DNA from: Nannocystaceae bacterium
GTDB lineage: Bacteria > Myxococcota_A > Polyangia > Nannocystales > Nannocystaceae
Assembly (NCBI GenBank): GCA_019694555.1
Contig: JAIBBS010000005.1
Coordinates: 27,520 to 91,519 of the forward strand
Length of the DNA stretch: 64,000 bases
Direction of reading: 5' to 3'
In this document: positions 1 to 7,778 of the stretch, piece by piece
Numbering within the stretch: position 1 is the stretch's first letter
Layout: every line of letters begins with the position of its first letter
Position numbers and translations under genes: made by a program
Notes under the pieces: model-generated
Database searches by the model: none
The model's input: only the letters and a program-made list of their open reading frames with translations
What the model was told of the DNA's origin: nothing

Positions 1-1
1 C

Positions 2-1456
2 CGCGTGACGCCGTTGCTCCACAACTTCGATCGCTTCGGCCGGCGCATCGACGAGGTCGAGTTCCACCCCGCGTACCACGAGCTGATGTCGATCGCGGTG
101 CGGCACCGGGTGCAGTCGATCGCGTGGCACGAGCCGCGAGCGGGCGCGCACGTGGCCCACGCGGCGCTGGTCTACCTGATGACGCAGGTCGAGGCCGGCG
201 TGCTGTGCCCGATGGCGATGAGCTATGCCGCGGTGCCGACGCTGCGCGTGCAGCCCGAGCTCGCGGCGTTCTGGGTGCCCAAGCTGGTCTCCGATCGCTA
301 CGACGGCCGCTGCATCCCCGCGCGCGACAAGGCCGGTGCGACCTTCGGCATGGCCATGACCGAGAAGCAGGGCGGCTCCGACGTGCGCGCCAACACCACG
401 CGCGCGCGCCCGGTGGGCACCGCCGGACCCGGCGAGGCCTACCTGCTCACCGGCCACAAGTGGTTCTGCTCGGCGCCGATGTCCGACGGCTTCCTGACGC
501 TGGCCAACACCGAGCGCGGCTTGACCTGCTTCTTGGTGCCGCGCTTCCGCGACGATGGCAGCCGCAACAACTTCTTCATCCAGCGGCTCAAGGACAAGCT
601 CGGCAACCGCAGCAACGCCTCGAGCGAGATCGAGTACCACGACACCTGGGCGCGCATGGTCGGCGAGGAGGGCCGCGGCGTGGCCACCATCATCGAGATG
701 GTGCACCACACCCGCATCGACGCCGCGATCGCGCCGGTCGGCATCATGCGGCAGGCACTCACGCAGGCGGTGCACCACTGCCGCCAGCGCCGCGCGTTCG
801 GCAAGCTGCTGGTCGACCAACCGCTGATGCGCAACGTGCTCGCGGATCTGCAGGTCGAGATCGAGGCCGCGACGATGCTGGGGCTGCGGGTCGCGCGTGC
901 GTTCGACGAGGGCGCCTCGGATCCGTCGGCGCGCGCGTTCGCCCGGCTCGCGACCGCGATCGCGAAGTATTGGATCAACAAGCGCGCACCCGGTGCCGTG
1001 GTCGAGGCGCTCGAGTGCCTCGGCGGCACCGGCTACATCGAAGACTCGATGATGCCGCGGCTGTACCGCGAGGCGCCGCTGTCGTCGATCTGGGAGGGCT
1101 CGGGCAACGTCATCTGCCTCGACGTGCTGCGCACGCTGCAGCGCGAGCCCGCCGCGCTGCAACAGCTCATGGACGAGCTGCGGCCCGCCGCGGCGGCGCG
1201 GCGCGAGCTCGCCGATCACCTGCGCAACATCGAGTCGCTGCTGCGCGAGGGCGAGCTCGAGGCCCGCGCGCGCACGTTGGTGCAGATGCTCGCGGTCGCG
1301 CTCGAGGGCGCGTTGCTGGTGCAGCACGGCCACGCCGGCGTCGCCGATGCGTTCTGCCGCACGCGACTGCAGCGGGAGCCGCCGGCGGTCTACGGCACGC
1401 TCCCCGGGGACGTCGACACCGCGGCGCTGCTGGCCCGCGCCATGGTCGCTGCGTGA
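2..1456 (+). CDS. Acyl-CoA dehydrogenase, AidB-like (5' end outside window)
   Basis: This is a flavin-dependent acyl-CoA dehydrogenase of the AidB/isovaleryl-type clade. The reading frame is open to the left edge, and the first visible residues (FDRFGRRIDEVEFHPAYH) match a part of AidB that normally lies some 60-80 residues into the protein. The GTG at position 5 is therefore unlikely to be the true start, and the N-terminus is missing. Visible family motifs are MTEKQGGSDVRANT (substrate/FAD loop), the C-terminal helical-domain segment ECLGGTGYIEDSMMPRLYREAP, where the catalytic acid normally sits, and the IWEGSGNVICLDVLR box typical of AidB-like members. The family oxidises acyl-CoA thioesters; E. 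coli AidB itself is linked to alkylation stress. The stop codon overlaps the GTG start of the next gene. Substrate cannot be assigned from sequence. Confidence 0.9.
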   Translation, partial: RVTPLLHNFDRFGRRIDEVEFHPAYHELMSIAVRHRVQSIAWHEPRAGAHVAHAALVYLMTQVEAGVLCPMAMSYAAVPTLRVQPELAAFWVPKLVSDRYDGRCIPARDKAGATFGMAMTEKQGGSDVRANTTRARPVGTAGPGEAYLLTGHKWFCSAPMSDGFLTLANTERGLTCFLVPRFRDDGSRNNFFIQRLKDKLGNRSNASSEIEYHDTWARMVGEEGRGVATIIEMVHHTRIDAAIAPVGIMRQALTQAVHHCRQRRAFGKLLVDQPLMRNVLADLQVEIEAATMLGLRVARAFDEGASDPSARAFARLATAIAKYWINKRAPGAVVEALECLGGTGYIEDSMMPRLYREAPLSSIWEGSGNVICLDVLRTLQREPAALQQLMDELRPAAAARRELADHLRNIESLLREGELEARARTLVQMLAVALEGALLVQHGHAGVADAFCRTRLQREPPAVYGTLPGDVDTAALLARAMVAA

Positions 1457-2604
1457 TCGCACTGGGGATCGTGTGCGCGCTCGGCCTGCACGGCGCTGCG
1501 CCCGATCCGGGACCGCCGCCGCCGGACGCCGACGTCGCCGCGACGACGACCGCCGCGACGACGTCCCCCGACGCGGGCGCGGCCCCCGAGGCCGCAGCCG
1601 ACGAGCCGACCGTGCCGCTCGATGAAGCGCTGTCGGTGCACGCGGGCGCGACCTGTCTCGAGCGCGAGCGACTGGTCACGCAGATCCGCGCGTGGCTCGA
1701 CGTCGAGCGCATCGATGCGCGCCTGGTGGTCGAGGTCGTCGGCGATCTGCACGAGCCACGCAAGCTCGCGTTCACGCTGCGCCGCGGCGAGACCGTCATC
1801 GCGGTGCGCCGCTTCGATCCCGCACCCAAGCGCTGCGACGACGTGCACGCGGTGGTCGGCCTCGCGATCGCGCTGGCGATCGACGCGACGTTGCTCGAGT
1901 CGGTCAGCGGCGATCCGACCACCAAGCCCAAGCCCGATCCGGTGCCGGTCGAGCCCGCGACCGACGACGAGACCCCGCTGCCGCGCAAGCCCGACCCACC
2001 GCCGGCGCGGCCGCGCCCGCCGTGGCAGCTGCGCTCGGCGATCATCGGCGTGTTCTCGCTGGGCGCCCCGCCGGGCGTGGGCGGTGGCGCTCGCTTCGCG
2101 CTGGTGGGCCGCTACCGCAAGGCGCTCGATCTCTCGCTGGGCGTGCTCGCGACCTCTTCGGGTCGACAGCGCATCGGCGACGCGAGCGCCCTGCAGTCGG
2201 CGGCCGCGGCCCGCTTCGATCTCTGCGGTGGCTGGGCGTTCGGCCGCGTGCGACCGCGGGGGTGCGCAGGCGTGATCGCAGGGGCGGCGCTCGCGGCGGG
2301 GCAGGGCTTCGAACGCGATCGGGCGATCCGCCTGCCGTGGGTGGCGGTCCCGCTGGGCGCCCACCTGGAGATCCGCCTGGTCGACCGCATCGCGCTCGAG
2401 TTCGGGGTCGAAGGCGTGCCCACGGTGGTGCGGCCGCGCTTCGACGCGGTCACCGACGCGGAGCAGCCGGTCGCGCGCCGCTACTCGAGATTCGCCTTCA
2501 TGGCAGGCGCAGGACTGACGTTCCTGCTGTGGGAGCCGCGCCGGCCCCCGGCCGCGGTCGGAACCGCCCGACGTCGCTCGGCTCGCAGTCCTTCGGGAAT
2601 GTGA
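1453..2604 (+). CDS. Exported hypothetical protein with beta-barrel-like C-terminal half
   Basis: 383 residues starting with GTG in a 4-base GTGA overlap with the dehydrogenase stop, which suggests translational coupling. The N-terminus is a short hydrophobic stretch (IALGIVCALGLHGAAP) with little positive charge, so it is a weak but plausible signal peptide. A Pro/Ala/Asp-rich linker follows (about residues 17-55). A mixed alpha/beta segment then has a hydrophobic AVVGLAIALAIDATLL run, and after a second Pro-rich linker (about 150-190) comes a region of alternating hydrophobic strands (VGGGARFALVGRYRKALDL, GAHLEIRLVDRIALEFG, FAFMAGAGLTFLLW) resembling a small outer-membrane barrel. I do not recognise a named family. 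It lies 60 bases upstream of an ECF sigma gene, so a regulatory link is possible but unproven. Confidence 0.7.
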   Translation: MIALGIVCALGLHGAAPDPGPPPPDADVAATTTAATTSPDAGAAPEAAADEPTVPLDEALSVHAGATCLERERLVTQIRAWLDVERIDARLVVEVVGDLHEPRKLAFTLRRGETVIAVRRFDPAPKRCDDVHAVVGLAIALAIDATLLESVSGDPTTKPKPDPVPVEPATDDETPLPRKPDPPPARPRPPWQLRSAIIGVFSLGAPPGVGGGARFALVGRYRKALDLSLGVLATSSGRQRIGDASALQSAAAARFDLCGGWAFGRVRPRGCAGVIAGAALAAGQGFERDRAIRLPWVAVPLGAHLEIRLVDRIALEFGVEGVPTVVRPRFDAVTDAEQPVARRYSRFAFMAGAGLTFLLWEPRRPPAAVGTARRRSARSPSGM

Positions 2605-2664
2605 GCGATGCAGCAACTTGGGTGTGTTGGCTGACAACCGCGAAGGGAAAGGCCTGGAACCGCC

Positions 2665-3261
2665 ATGGAGTCCGTGGGACCCTACCACCCGGTCGTGACC
2701 GGCGAACACCTGGACGCGGAGGCGCTGTACCGCGCCCACGCCGATTTCGTCGCCCGCTTCCTTCTGCGGTTGGGGGTGCAGGGTCAAGACGTGGCCGATC
2801 ACCTCCAAGAAGTCTTCCTCGTTGCCCACCGCCGTGGTGGGTTCATCGTCGGCCCCGCCAAGCCGACCACTTGGCTCGCCGAGATCGCGTTCCGCGTCGC
2901 CTCCGATCGCCGCAAGAAGACCAAGCGAAAGCTCGAAGATGCCGACACCGAATCCATCGCACTCGCAGCTGCCGCCGGGGCCACCCCGGGCGACACTGCC
3001 GAGGCGCGACAAGCTCTCGACCGCGTGCAGCGTGCCCTCGACGCGCTCACGGTCGACAAGCGCGCGGTGTTCGTGCTCTTCGAGCTCGAAGGTGAGTCCT
3101 GTGATGCGATCGCACGCGTGCTCGGCATCCCCGTCGGCACCGTCTACTCGCGACTTCACGCCGCGCGCCGAGAGTTCGCGCGCGTGCACCAGACGCTCAC
3201 GTCCGAAGCGGCGCTCCCCACGAGCCGCCCGGGCAAGGCGATGGCCGGAGCAGGCGCATGA
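2665..3261 (+). CDS. ECF-type RNA polymerase sigma factor
   Basis: 198 residues with the two-domain layout of extracytoplasmic-function sigma factors. Region 2 (about residues 20-90) includes LYRAHADFVARFLLRLG, the DVADHLQEVFLVAHRR core-binding helix and a basic RKKTKRK stretch. Region 4 (about 125-180) includes ALTVDKRAVFVLFELEGES and the helix-turn-helix AIARVLGIPVGTVYSRLHAAR. The family directs RNA polymerase to stress or envelope regulons and is usually held by an anti-sigma factor encoded next to it. A purine-rich GAAGGGAAAGG lies about 10 bases ahead of the ATG. The stop overlaps the next start by 4 bases (ATGA), so the downstream membrane protein is the obvious partner. Confidence 0.92.
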   Translation: MESVGPYHPVVTGEHLDAEALYRAHADFVARFLLRLGVQGQDVADHLQEVFLVAHRRGGFIVGPAKPTTWLAEIAFRVASDRRKKTKRKLEDADTESIALAAAAGATPGDTAEARQALDRVQRALDALTVDKRAVFVLFELEGESCDAIARVLGIPVGTVYSRLHAARREFARVHQTLTSEAALPTSRPGKAMAGAGA

Positions 3262-4082
3262 CTGAGTCCCCCCACACCGAGGTCGAACCCACGCGTTGGC
3301 TCGACGAGCCCTCCGGCGCCGCCGATTTCGGTGGTCCGGCGATGCTGCGCGATCTGGCGCAGTTCGGCGCCGCGAAGGCGTCGGGGCTGGATCACGCCGC
3401 GGGCCTGGTCGCGCTCCGCGGTGCGATCGCATCGCAGACCGCCGCGGTGCCTGCCGCCGCCGCGGCGACGAAGGCCATCGGCATCAAGACCGTCGTCGGC
3501 GGACTCGCACTCGGTGCTCTCGTCGGTTGGTGGGCGCTGCAGCGGCCCAGCCCGTCCACGCCAGCGAAGCCCGAGGTCGTCGCGGTCGCGCCGGCGACCG
3601 CCGAACATGCGGCGTCGGGCAGCGACGCGACTGCGCCTGCGGCCACGCCGGCCGTCGGCCCGCGCGCGCCCGCGGTCGTGCCACCGCCCGCGGAGCCCGA
3701 AGCGATCGGCGACGATCCGGTGATCGTCGACGACGACGAGGCCGACACCCCGCGTCCGCGCACGGCCGTGCGCAAGCCCAAGCCCGACGTGCGCGAGGGC
3801 GAGGACGCGAGCGCAGACCGCTACCTCGAGGAAGCGCAGCTGGTCGCGCGCGCGCGCAAGGCACTCTCGGGTGACCCCGCGACCGCGCTGCAGCTCACCA
3901 AGCAGCATGCCAAGGAATTCCCCAAGGGCGCGCTGGTGGAAGAGCGTCGCGCGCTGTCGATCCGCGCACTCGCGGCCCTGGGTCGCATGGACGAGGCGCA
4001 GCGCGACGCGGAGTCGTTCCTCGCGAGCTTCGGGGACGGCCCCCACGCGGCAGCGGTCCGCCGCGCCGTCTCGACGCCCTGA
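3258..4082 (+). CDS. Single-TM protein coupled to the ECF sigma factor; possible anti-sigma
   Basis: 274 residues translated from an ATG that overlaps the sigma-factor stop. Residues 1-75 are predicted cytoplasmic. One transmembrane segment follows at about 76-94 (IKTVVGGLALGALVGWWAL), then a Pro/Ala/acidic linker (about 95-185). The C-terminal helical region (about 190-272) has alternating Ala-rich amphipathic helices like one or two tetratricopeptide hairpins (YLEEAQLVARARKALSGD, RALSIRALAALGRMDEA). Position and topology fit a membrane anti-sigma or sigma-sensing partner, but the N-terminal part has no zinc-binding HxxxCxxC motif, so it would be a non-canonical one. That role is inferred only from gene order and overlap. 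Confidence 0.75.
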   Translation: MTESPHTEVEPTRWLDEPSGAADFGGPAMLRDLAQFGAAKASGLDHAAGLVALRGAIASQTAAVPAAAAATKAIGIKTVVGGLALGALVGWWALQRPSPSTPAKPEVVAVAPATAEHAASGSDATAPAATPAVGPRAPAVVPPPAEPEAIGDDPVIVDDDEADTPRPRTAVRKPKPDVREGEDASADRYLEEAQLVARARKALSGDPATALQLTKQHAKEFPKGALVEERRALSIRALAALGRMDEAQRDAESFLASFGDGPHAAAVRRAVSTP

Positions 4083-4169
4083 CCCGCGAGACTCGCGGTC
4101 GCGTGCGTGACGTCGCTCCGGACGCCCTGGGATCGCGATTCCTGGTGGCGCCGGGGGCACACCGTGCGC

Positions 4170-4175
4170 TATGGT
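4170..4175 (+). promoter_or_regulatory. -10-like hexamer TATGGT just upstream of the 4184 start
   Basis: TATGGT ends 8 bases before the ATG at 4184 in otherwise very GC-rich DNA. No convincing -35 hexamer is visible. The only Shine-Dalgarno-like bases (GAGG) abut the ATG too closely to work. This spacing would place the transcription start at or next to the start codon, meaning a leaderless transcript. Confidence 0.35.
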
Positions 4176-4183
4176 AGTCGAGG

Positions 4184-5344
4184 ATGGGGTTGCGATTCGG
4201 TCTCGGTGCGCTGGCCGTCGCATGCGCGTGCTCGATGCTCGCGTGCGAGGTCGGTGGACTCGTGGGCTCGAACGCCAGCGGTGACGGCACCGGCGGAAGC
4301 GGTGGCAGCGACGACGGCACGCCGACCAGCGGCGGTTCCACCGGCGCCACCAGCCTCGAGACCGGTGTCGAAGGCAGCGGCAGTGACACCACCGGCTTTC
4401 GCTTCGACGTCGCATTGCCCGACGCACCCGCGTCGTGCATGCCGCCGATGTACGACGCCTGCGACGGCGCGGACGAGGATCCATTCCACGCACTGGGACT
4501 CGGTTGTCCCGGTGATCCCGGCGTGCAGGGCAGCTTCCGCGGGCATCCCTCCGCGCTGATGGTGCAGCACGGACAGCTCGGCACCTCGGGTGAGTACGCA
4601 CCGCGCGAGGGCGAACGCTTCGTGGTGCTCTCGACCGGCATCGCGGCCCAGCTGCCGCGCACGCCCGAGGAGCTCAAGCTCGAGGATCCCGATTGCAACC
4701 CGCGATCGTGCCCGAGCACCCAACACAGCGACGAGGTGCTCGGCGTGCTGCCCGAGCCCATCGACGTGCGCCGCGTGTCCGACTCGGGCGTCGACTGCAA
4801 GGACGACCCCGGTCTCATCGGCACCGGTGACTGCTCCAACTCGCTCGAGGACGAGTTCCTGCGCGGCGGCGGGGCCTACGACTACGCCGAGCTGCGCTTC
4901 TCGACCGCGGTGCCGATCGGCGTCGATGGGCTCAGCTACGAGTTCGCGTTCTTCACGGTCGAGTATCCCGACTACGTGAACCACGCCGCGCCGTACTCGG
5001 ACATGTACCTCGCGTGGCTCGAGTCCGAGGCCTGGACCGGCAACATCTCGTTCGACGCGCTCGGTCACGCGATCACGGTCAACGGCGTGTTGTTGGACTA
5101 CAAGGACGCGCCGACCTCGGCGTGCCCCGATTGCAACGCGCCCGAGCTCGCGGGCTTCGCGATGCAGGGGCACGGCGCGACCCGCTGGCTCAACACCACC
5201 GCGCCGCTGCAGGCCGGTGAGCTCGTCACGCTGGTGTTCGCGATCTTCGACATGAACAACGGCGTCTACGACAGCTTGGTCGCGCTCGACCACTTCGAAT
5301 GGACCTGCTCCGGTGCGCCGCCGTTCACGACTCCGGTCGGCTGA
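4184..5344 (+). CDS. Lipoprotein with choice-of-anchor-like exported domain
   Basis: 386 residues. The signal peptide ends in a lipobox with the acylated cysteine at about residue 21 (ACSMLAC), followed by a Gly/Ser/Thr/Asp linker to about residue 65 that tethers the folded part away from the membrane. The folded part contains a Cys-containing segment (PASCMPPMYDACDGAD) and a beta-rich domain with YDYAELRF, LSYEFAFFTVEYPDYV, YNDSL-like NGVYDSLVALDHFEW and several paired cysteines. This order resembles the choice-of-anchor L type domain common in myxobacterial surface proteins: a DxxY strand, a 'sYeFaFfSvEYP' strand and a terminal 'yDSlValDnf' strand. Function is unknown. The next lipoprotein starts 32 bases before its stop. 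Confidence 0.8.
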   Translation: MGLRFGLGALAVACACSMLACEVGGLVGSNASGDGTGGSGGSDDGTPTSGGSTGATSLETGVEGSGSDTTGFRFDVALPDAPASCMPPMYDACDGADEDPFHALGLGCPGDPGVQGSFRGHPSALMVQHGQLGTSGEYAPREGERFVVLSTGIAAQLPRTPEELKLEDPDCNPRSCPSTQHSDEVLGVLPEPIDVRRVSDSGVDCKDDPGLIGTGDCSNSLEDEFLRGGGAYDYAELRFSTAVPIGVDGLSYEFAFFTVEYPDYVNHAAPYSDMYLAWLESEAWTGNISFDALGHAITVNGVLLDYKDAPTSACPDCNAPELAGFAMQGHGATRWLNTTAPLQAGELVTLVFAIFDMNNGVYDSLVALDHFEWTCSGAPPFTTPVG

Positions 5345-6164
5345 GCGGGGTCTCGCCGTCGTCGTCGCGCTCGCGTGCGGCTGCATCGTCGTCGACGACG
5401 GTGAGCTCGGCGCGGCCGGCTCCACCGACCGCGGCACCGACACCGGCGCCGCGGCGGTCGGCGTGAGCGGCCCCGCGGGCGAAGCCGACGGCGGTGGCGA
5501 CGAGCTGCCACCGCTCGCGCTCGACATCGGAGCGGAGACCGGCGGTGCGAGCCCGCCACCGCCACCGCACAACCGCGGAGACTGCTGCACCGTCGCCGCG
5601 GCGCTCGGTTGCGTCGACGCGGACATCGAGGCGTGCGTGTGCGCGGCGGATCCGTACTGCTGCACCGACGGCTGGGACGAGCTGTGCGTCGATCACGTCG
5701 CCACGCTGTCGTGCGGCAGCTGTGCCGGCGCCAGCGCCGATGCGCGCACCATCGAGGGCTGTTGCGCCGCCCACGACACGCCCGCGTGCGCCGACGACGT
5801 CGTGGCCCAGTGCGTGTGTGCGAGCGAGCCGTTCTGCTGCGCGGTCGCGTGGGACGAGCTGTGTGTCGACGCGATCGCGACGCTCGGCTGTGGCGAGTGC
5901 AACCCGCGACCGGTCGCGGATCCCACCTGCTGTACGCCTGCGAACGAGCCGGGCTGCATCGATCCCGACATCGCCGCGTGCGTGTGCGCGATCGATGCCT
6001 ACTGCTGCGACACGCAGTGGGACGAGCTGTGCGTCGACGAGCTCGCCAGCTATGGCTGCGGCAGCTGCGGCGACGTCGGCGGCAGCAGCGACGGTGGCGG
6101 AAGCAGCAGCAGCAGCGGCGGAAGCAGCAGCGGCGGCAGCGGCTACGGCAGCACCGGGATCTGA
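5313..6164 (+). CDS. Lipoprotein with three 47-residue ten-cysteine repeats
   Basis: 283 residues from a GTG at 5313. That start gives a proper n-region (RRRSRLRSAERG), a hydrophobic core and a lipobox cysteine at residue 24. After an acidic/Gly linker come three tandem repeats at residues 91-137, 150-196 and 206-252. Each has ten cysteines with exactly the same spacing, CC-x7-C-x7-C-x-C-x5-CC-x7-C-x8-C-x2-C, and a conserved WDELCVD. A Ser/Gly tail ends the protein. The regular cysteine ladder implies small disulfide-stabilised modules outside the cytoplasm. I do not recognise a characterised family. The gene overlaps the preceding lipoprotein by 32 bases in another frame and is probably co-transcribed with it. 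Confidence 0.82.
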   Translation: MRRRSRLRSAERGLAVVVALACGCIVVDDGELGAAGSTDRGTDTGAAAVGVSGPAGEADGGGDELPPLALDIGAETGGASPPPPPHNRGDCCTVAAALGCVDADIEACVCAADPYCCTDGWDELCVDHVATLSCGSCAGASADARTIEGCCAAHDTPACADDVVAQCVCASEPFCCAVAWDELCVDAIATLGCGECNPRPVADPTCCTPANEPGCIDPDIAACVCAIDAYCCDTQWDELCVDELASYGCGSCGDVGGSSDGGGSSSSSGGSSSGGSGYGSTGI

Positions 6165-6191
6165 GTCTGGATGAGACGTCTGGGCCGCGCG

Positions 6192-6737
6192 CTACGGCAG
6201 CGGCACCGAGTGCACGAGGTCGTTGTCGGCGGCGCCGAGGTGGCAGCTGTTGCAGTCGGCCATCTCGAGCTCGGTCGCGGGATCGACCCCGGGCGGGCAC
6301 CCGTAGCACTCGCCCTCGGGCGGCGCCTCGCCGCGCCAGATGATGACGGGGCGGTCGCTGTCGTCGAGCGCGAGCTCGAACCACTCCCAGCCGTGACCCT
6401 CGGGGTTGAAGTCGCCGCCGCGCTTGGCCATCGCGTGGATCAGCAGGCCGCTGTCGACGTCGCTGGACTCCATCGTCTTGACGATGATGGTGCCGCGCGC
6501 GAACGCCTCGCCGGCGGCGGGCGGCTCCTTCATGTACACGGTGCGCATGCCCGCGGGGTGGGCCTTGAGCGCCTCGCCGGCGCCCGACCACATGATCATC
6601 CACTGCGCGAGGCCGTCGAAGTCGTGCTGCAGCGCGATGAACTCGCCGCTGGCGTCGTTGCCGTCGTCGCCGTCGTCGCAGGCCGCGGCGCCGCTCGCCA
6701 GCAGCGCGCCGAGCACGAGCCGCCGTGCGCGCGTCAT
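6192..6737 (-). CDS. Cytochrome P460-family lipoprotein
   Basis: 181 residues starting at the ATG that forms an ATGA overlap with the imelysin stop, which is better than longer upstream starts because it begins directly with a signal peptide (MTRARRLVLGALLASGAAAC, lipid cysteine at residue 20). The domain contains GTIIVKTME, a GWEWFELALD strand and a C-terminal haem-attachment motif CNSCH within the last 25 residues, preceded by a CYGC pair. This matches the cytochrome P460 fold, a single-haem c-type protein with a C-terminal CxxCH. The family includes hydroxylamine-oxidising and NO-detoxifying enzymes as well as many uncharacterised iron-associated members. Third gene of the operon; the substrate is not predictable here. 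Confidence 0.82.
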   Translation of the reverse strand: MTRARRLVLGALLASGAAACDDGDDGNDASGEFIALQHDFDGLAQWMIMWSGAGEALKAHPAGMRTVYMKEPPAAGEAFARGTIIVKTMESSDVDSGLLIHAMAKRGGDFNPEGHGWEWFELALDDSDRPVIIWRGEAPPEGECYGCPPGVDPATELEMADCNSCHLGAADNDLVHSVPLP

Positions 6738-7756
6738 GGCAGCACCGGGATGTCGAGCAGATCGGCGCCCGCGGACATGCGCGAGACCACGCCGCTGTCC
6801 TTCGCCGGATCGGTCTGGTCCTGCAACAGCTGCCACAGCGTGCCGTAGGGCGTCGCGAGGTCCTCGGCCGAGGGCGCGGTGGGGTCCCACGTCGCGGGCA
6901 CTTGCGGCAGCGCGTCGCCGTCGATCGCGTCGTACGCCGCGGCGATGGTGTCGAACTGCGCGGCGGTGTCGTCGGCGATGTCGTCACCGCCCATCTCGCG
7001 CAGCCACGGCTCGAACGCCTCGAAGACCTCGCGACCGCCAGCGAGGTTGGCCCGCATGTCGGCGAGGGTGTACTGGGCGTAGCGCGACTCGTCCTCGCCG
7101 GTCGCGGCCAGCGAGACCTTCTCGGCCTGCTCGGCCATCGAGCCGAGCACGCCGCCGTAGGCCGCGGCGGAGTCGAGCGCGAGTGGCTCGAAGTCGTCGC
7201 GCATGGTCTGCACGTCGCGCACCAGCCGTGCCGTCAGCGCGTCGCGGAACGCGGTCGCCTGTGCTGCGTTCGCGGGATAGGCCGCGGCCTGGTAGCCCGG
7301 CAGCGCCGACTCGAACTCCACCACCCATGCCGGATGCGCGTCGGCCCACAGGATGCGCTCGACCGCGTGCACGCCGATGACCCCTTCGTCGTCGAACAGG
7401 TCGTCGTCGGGGCCCTCGCCGAGGAAACCGTCGTAGCGCTCGTCGGTCGCGGCGTCGAGATCGGGGAACAGCACCGCGATCGCGCCCTCGATGCTCTCGT
7501 AGGCGTCGCGGGCGTCGGCCCAGTGGCCGCGCATCGCCAGCACCGCGTCGGCGTCGGCGGTCGCGTTCCAGCCGTCGGCGTCGGGCGCCGGCGCGGCGTC
7601 GTGCAGCGCCTGGGTCGCATCGGCGAGGTCTTGCAGCCGCGCGGTGACGGTCTGCTTCACGCGCGCGATGGCCTCGCGCTCGGGATCGGGGGCTTCGCTG
7701 CTGGCGCAGGCGGTGGCGAGCAACAACAGGGCGCAGGTGCGCGTGGGCGTGGACAT
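6734..7756 (-). CDS. Imelysin (peptidase M75/EfeO-like) lipoprotein
   Basis: 340 residues. The signal peptide MSTPTRTCALLLLATAC puts the lipid cysteine at residue 17. The family signature GxHxxE is present as GVHAVE at residues 128-133. The protein is almost entirely helical, as expected for the paired four-helix bundles of imelysins. Members act in periplasmic iron handling and in Pseudomonas are Fur-controlled; the old peptidase label is doubtful. It sits 22 bases downstream of the di-haem gene and its stop overlaps the P460 start (ATGA), so the three genes form one translation-coupled unit. Length is close to other imelysins. Confidence 0.9.
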   Translation of the reverse strand: MSTPTRTCALLLLATACASSEAPDPEREAIARVKQTVTARLQDLADATQALHDAAPAPDADGWNATADADAVLAMRGHWADARDAYESIEGAIAVLFPDLDAATDERYDGFLGEGPDDDLFDDEGVIGVHAVERILWADAHPAWVVEFESALPGYQAAAYPANAAQATAFRDALTARLVRDVQTMRDDFEPLALDSAAAYGGVLGSMAEQAEKVSLAATGEDESRYAQYTLADMRANLAGGREVFEAFEPWLREMGGDDIADDTAAQFDTIAAAYDAIDGDALPQVPATWDPTAPSAEDLATPYGTLWQLLQDQTDPAKDSGVVSRMSAGADLLDIPVLP

Positions 7757-7778
7757 GGTCGACGTGGTTCCTCGTGGT

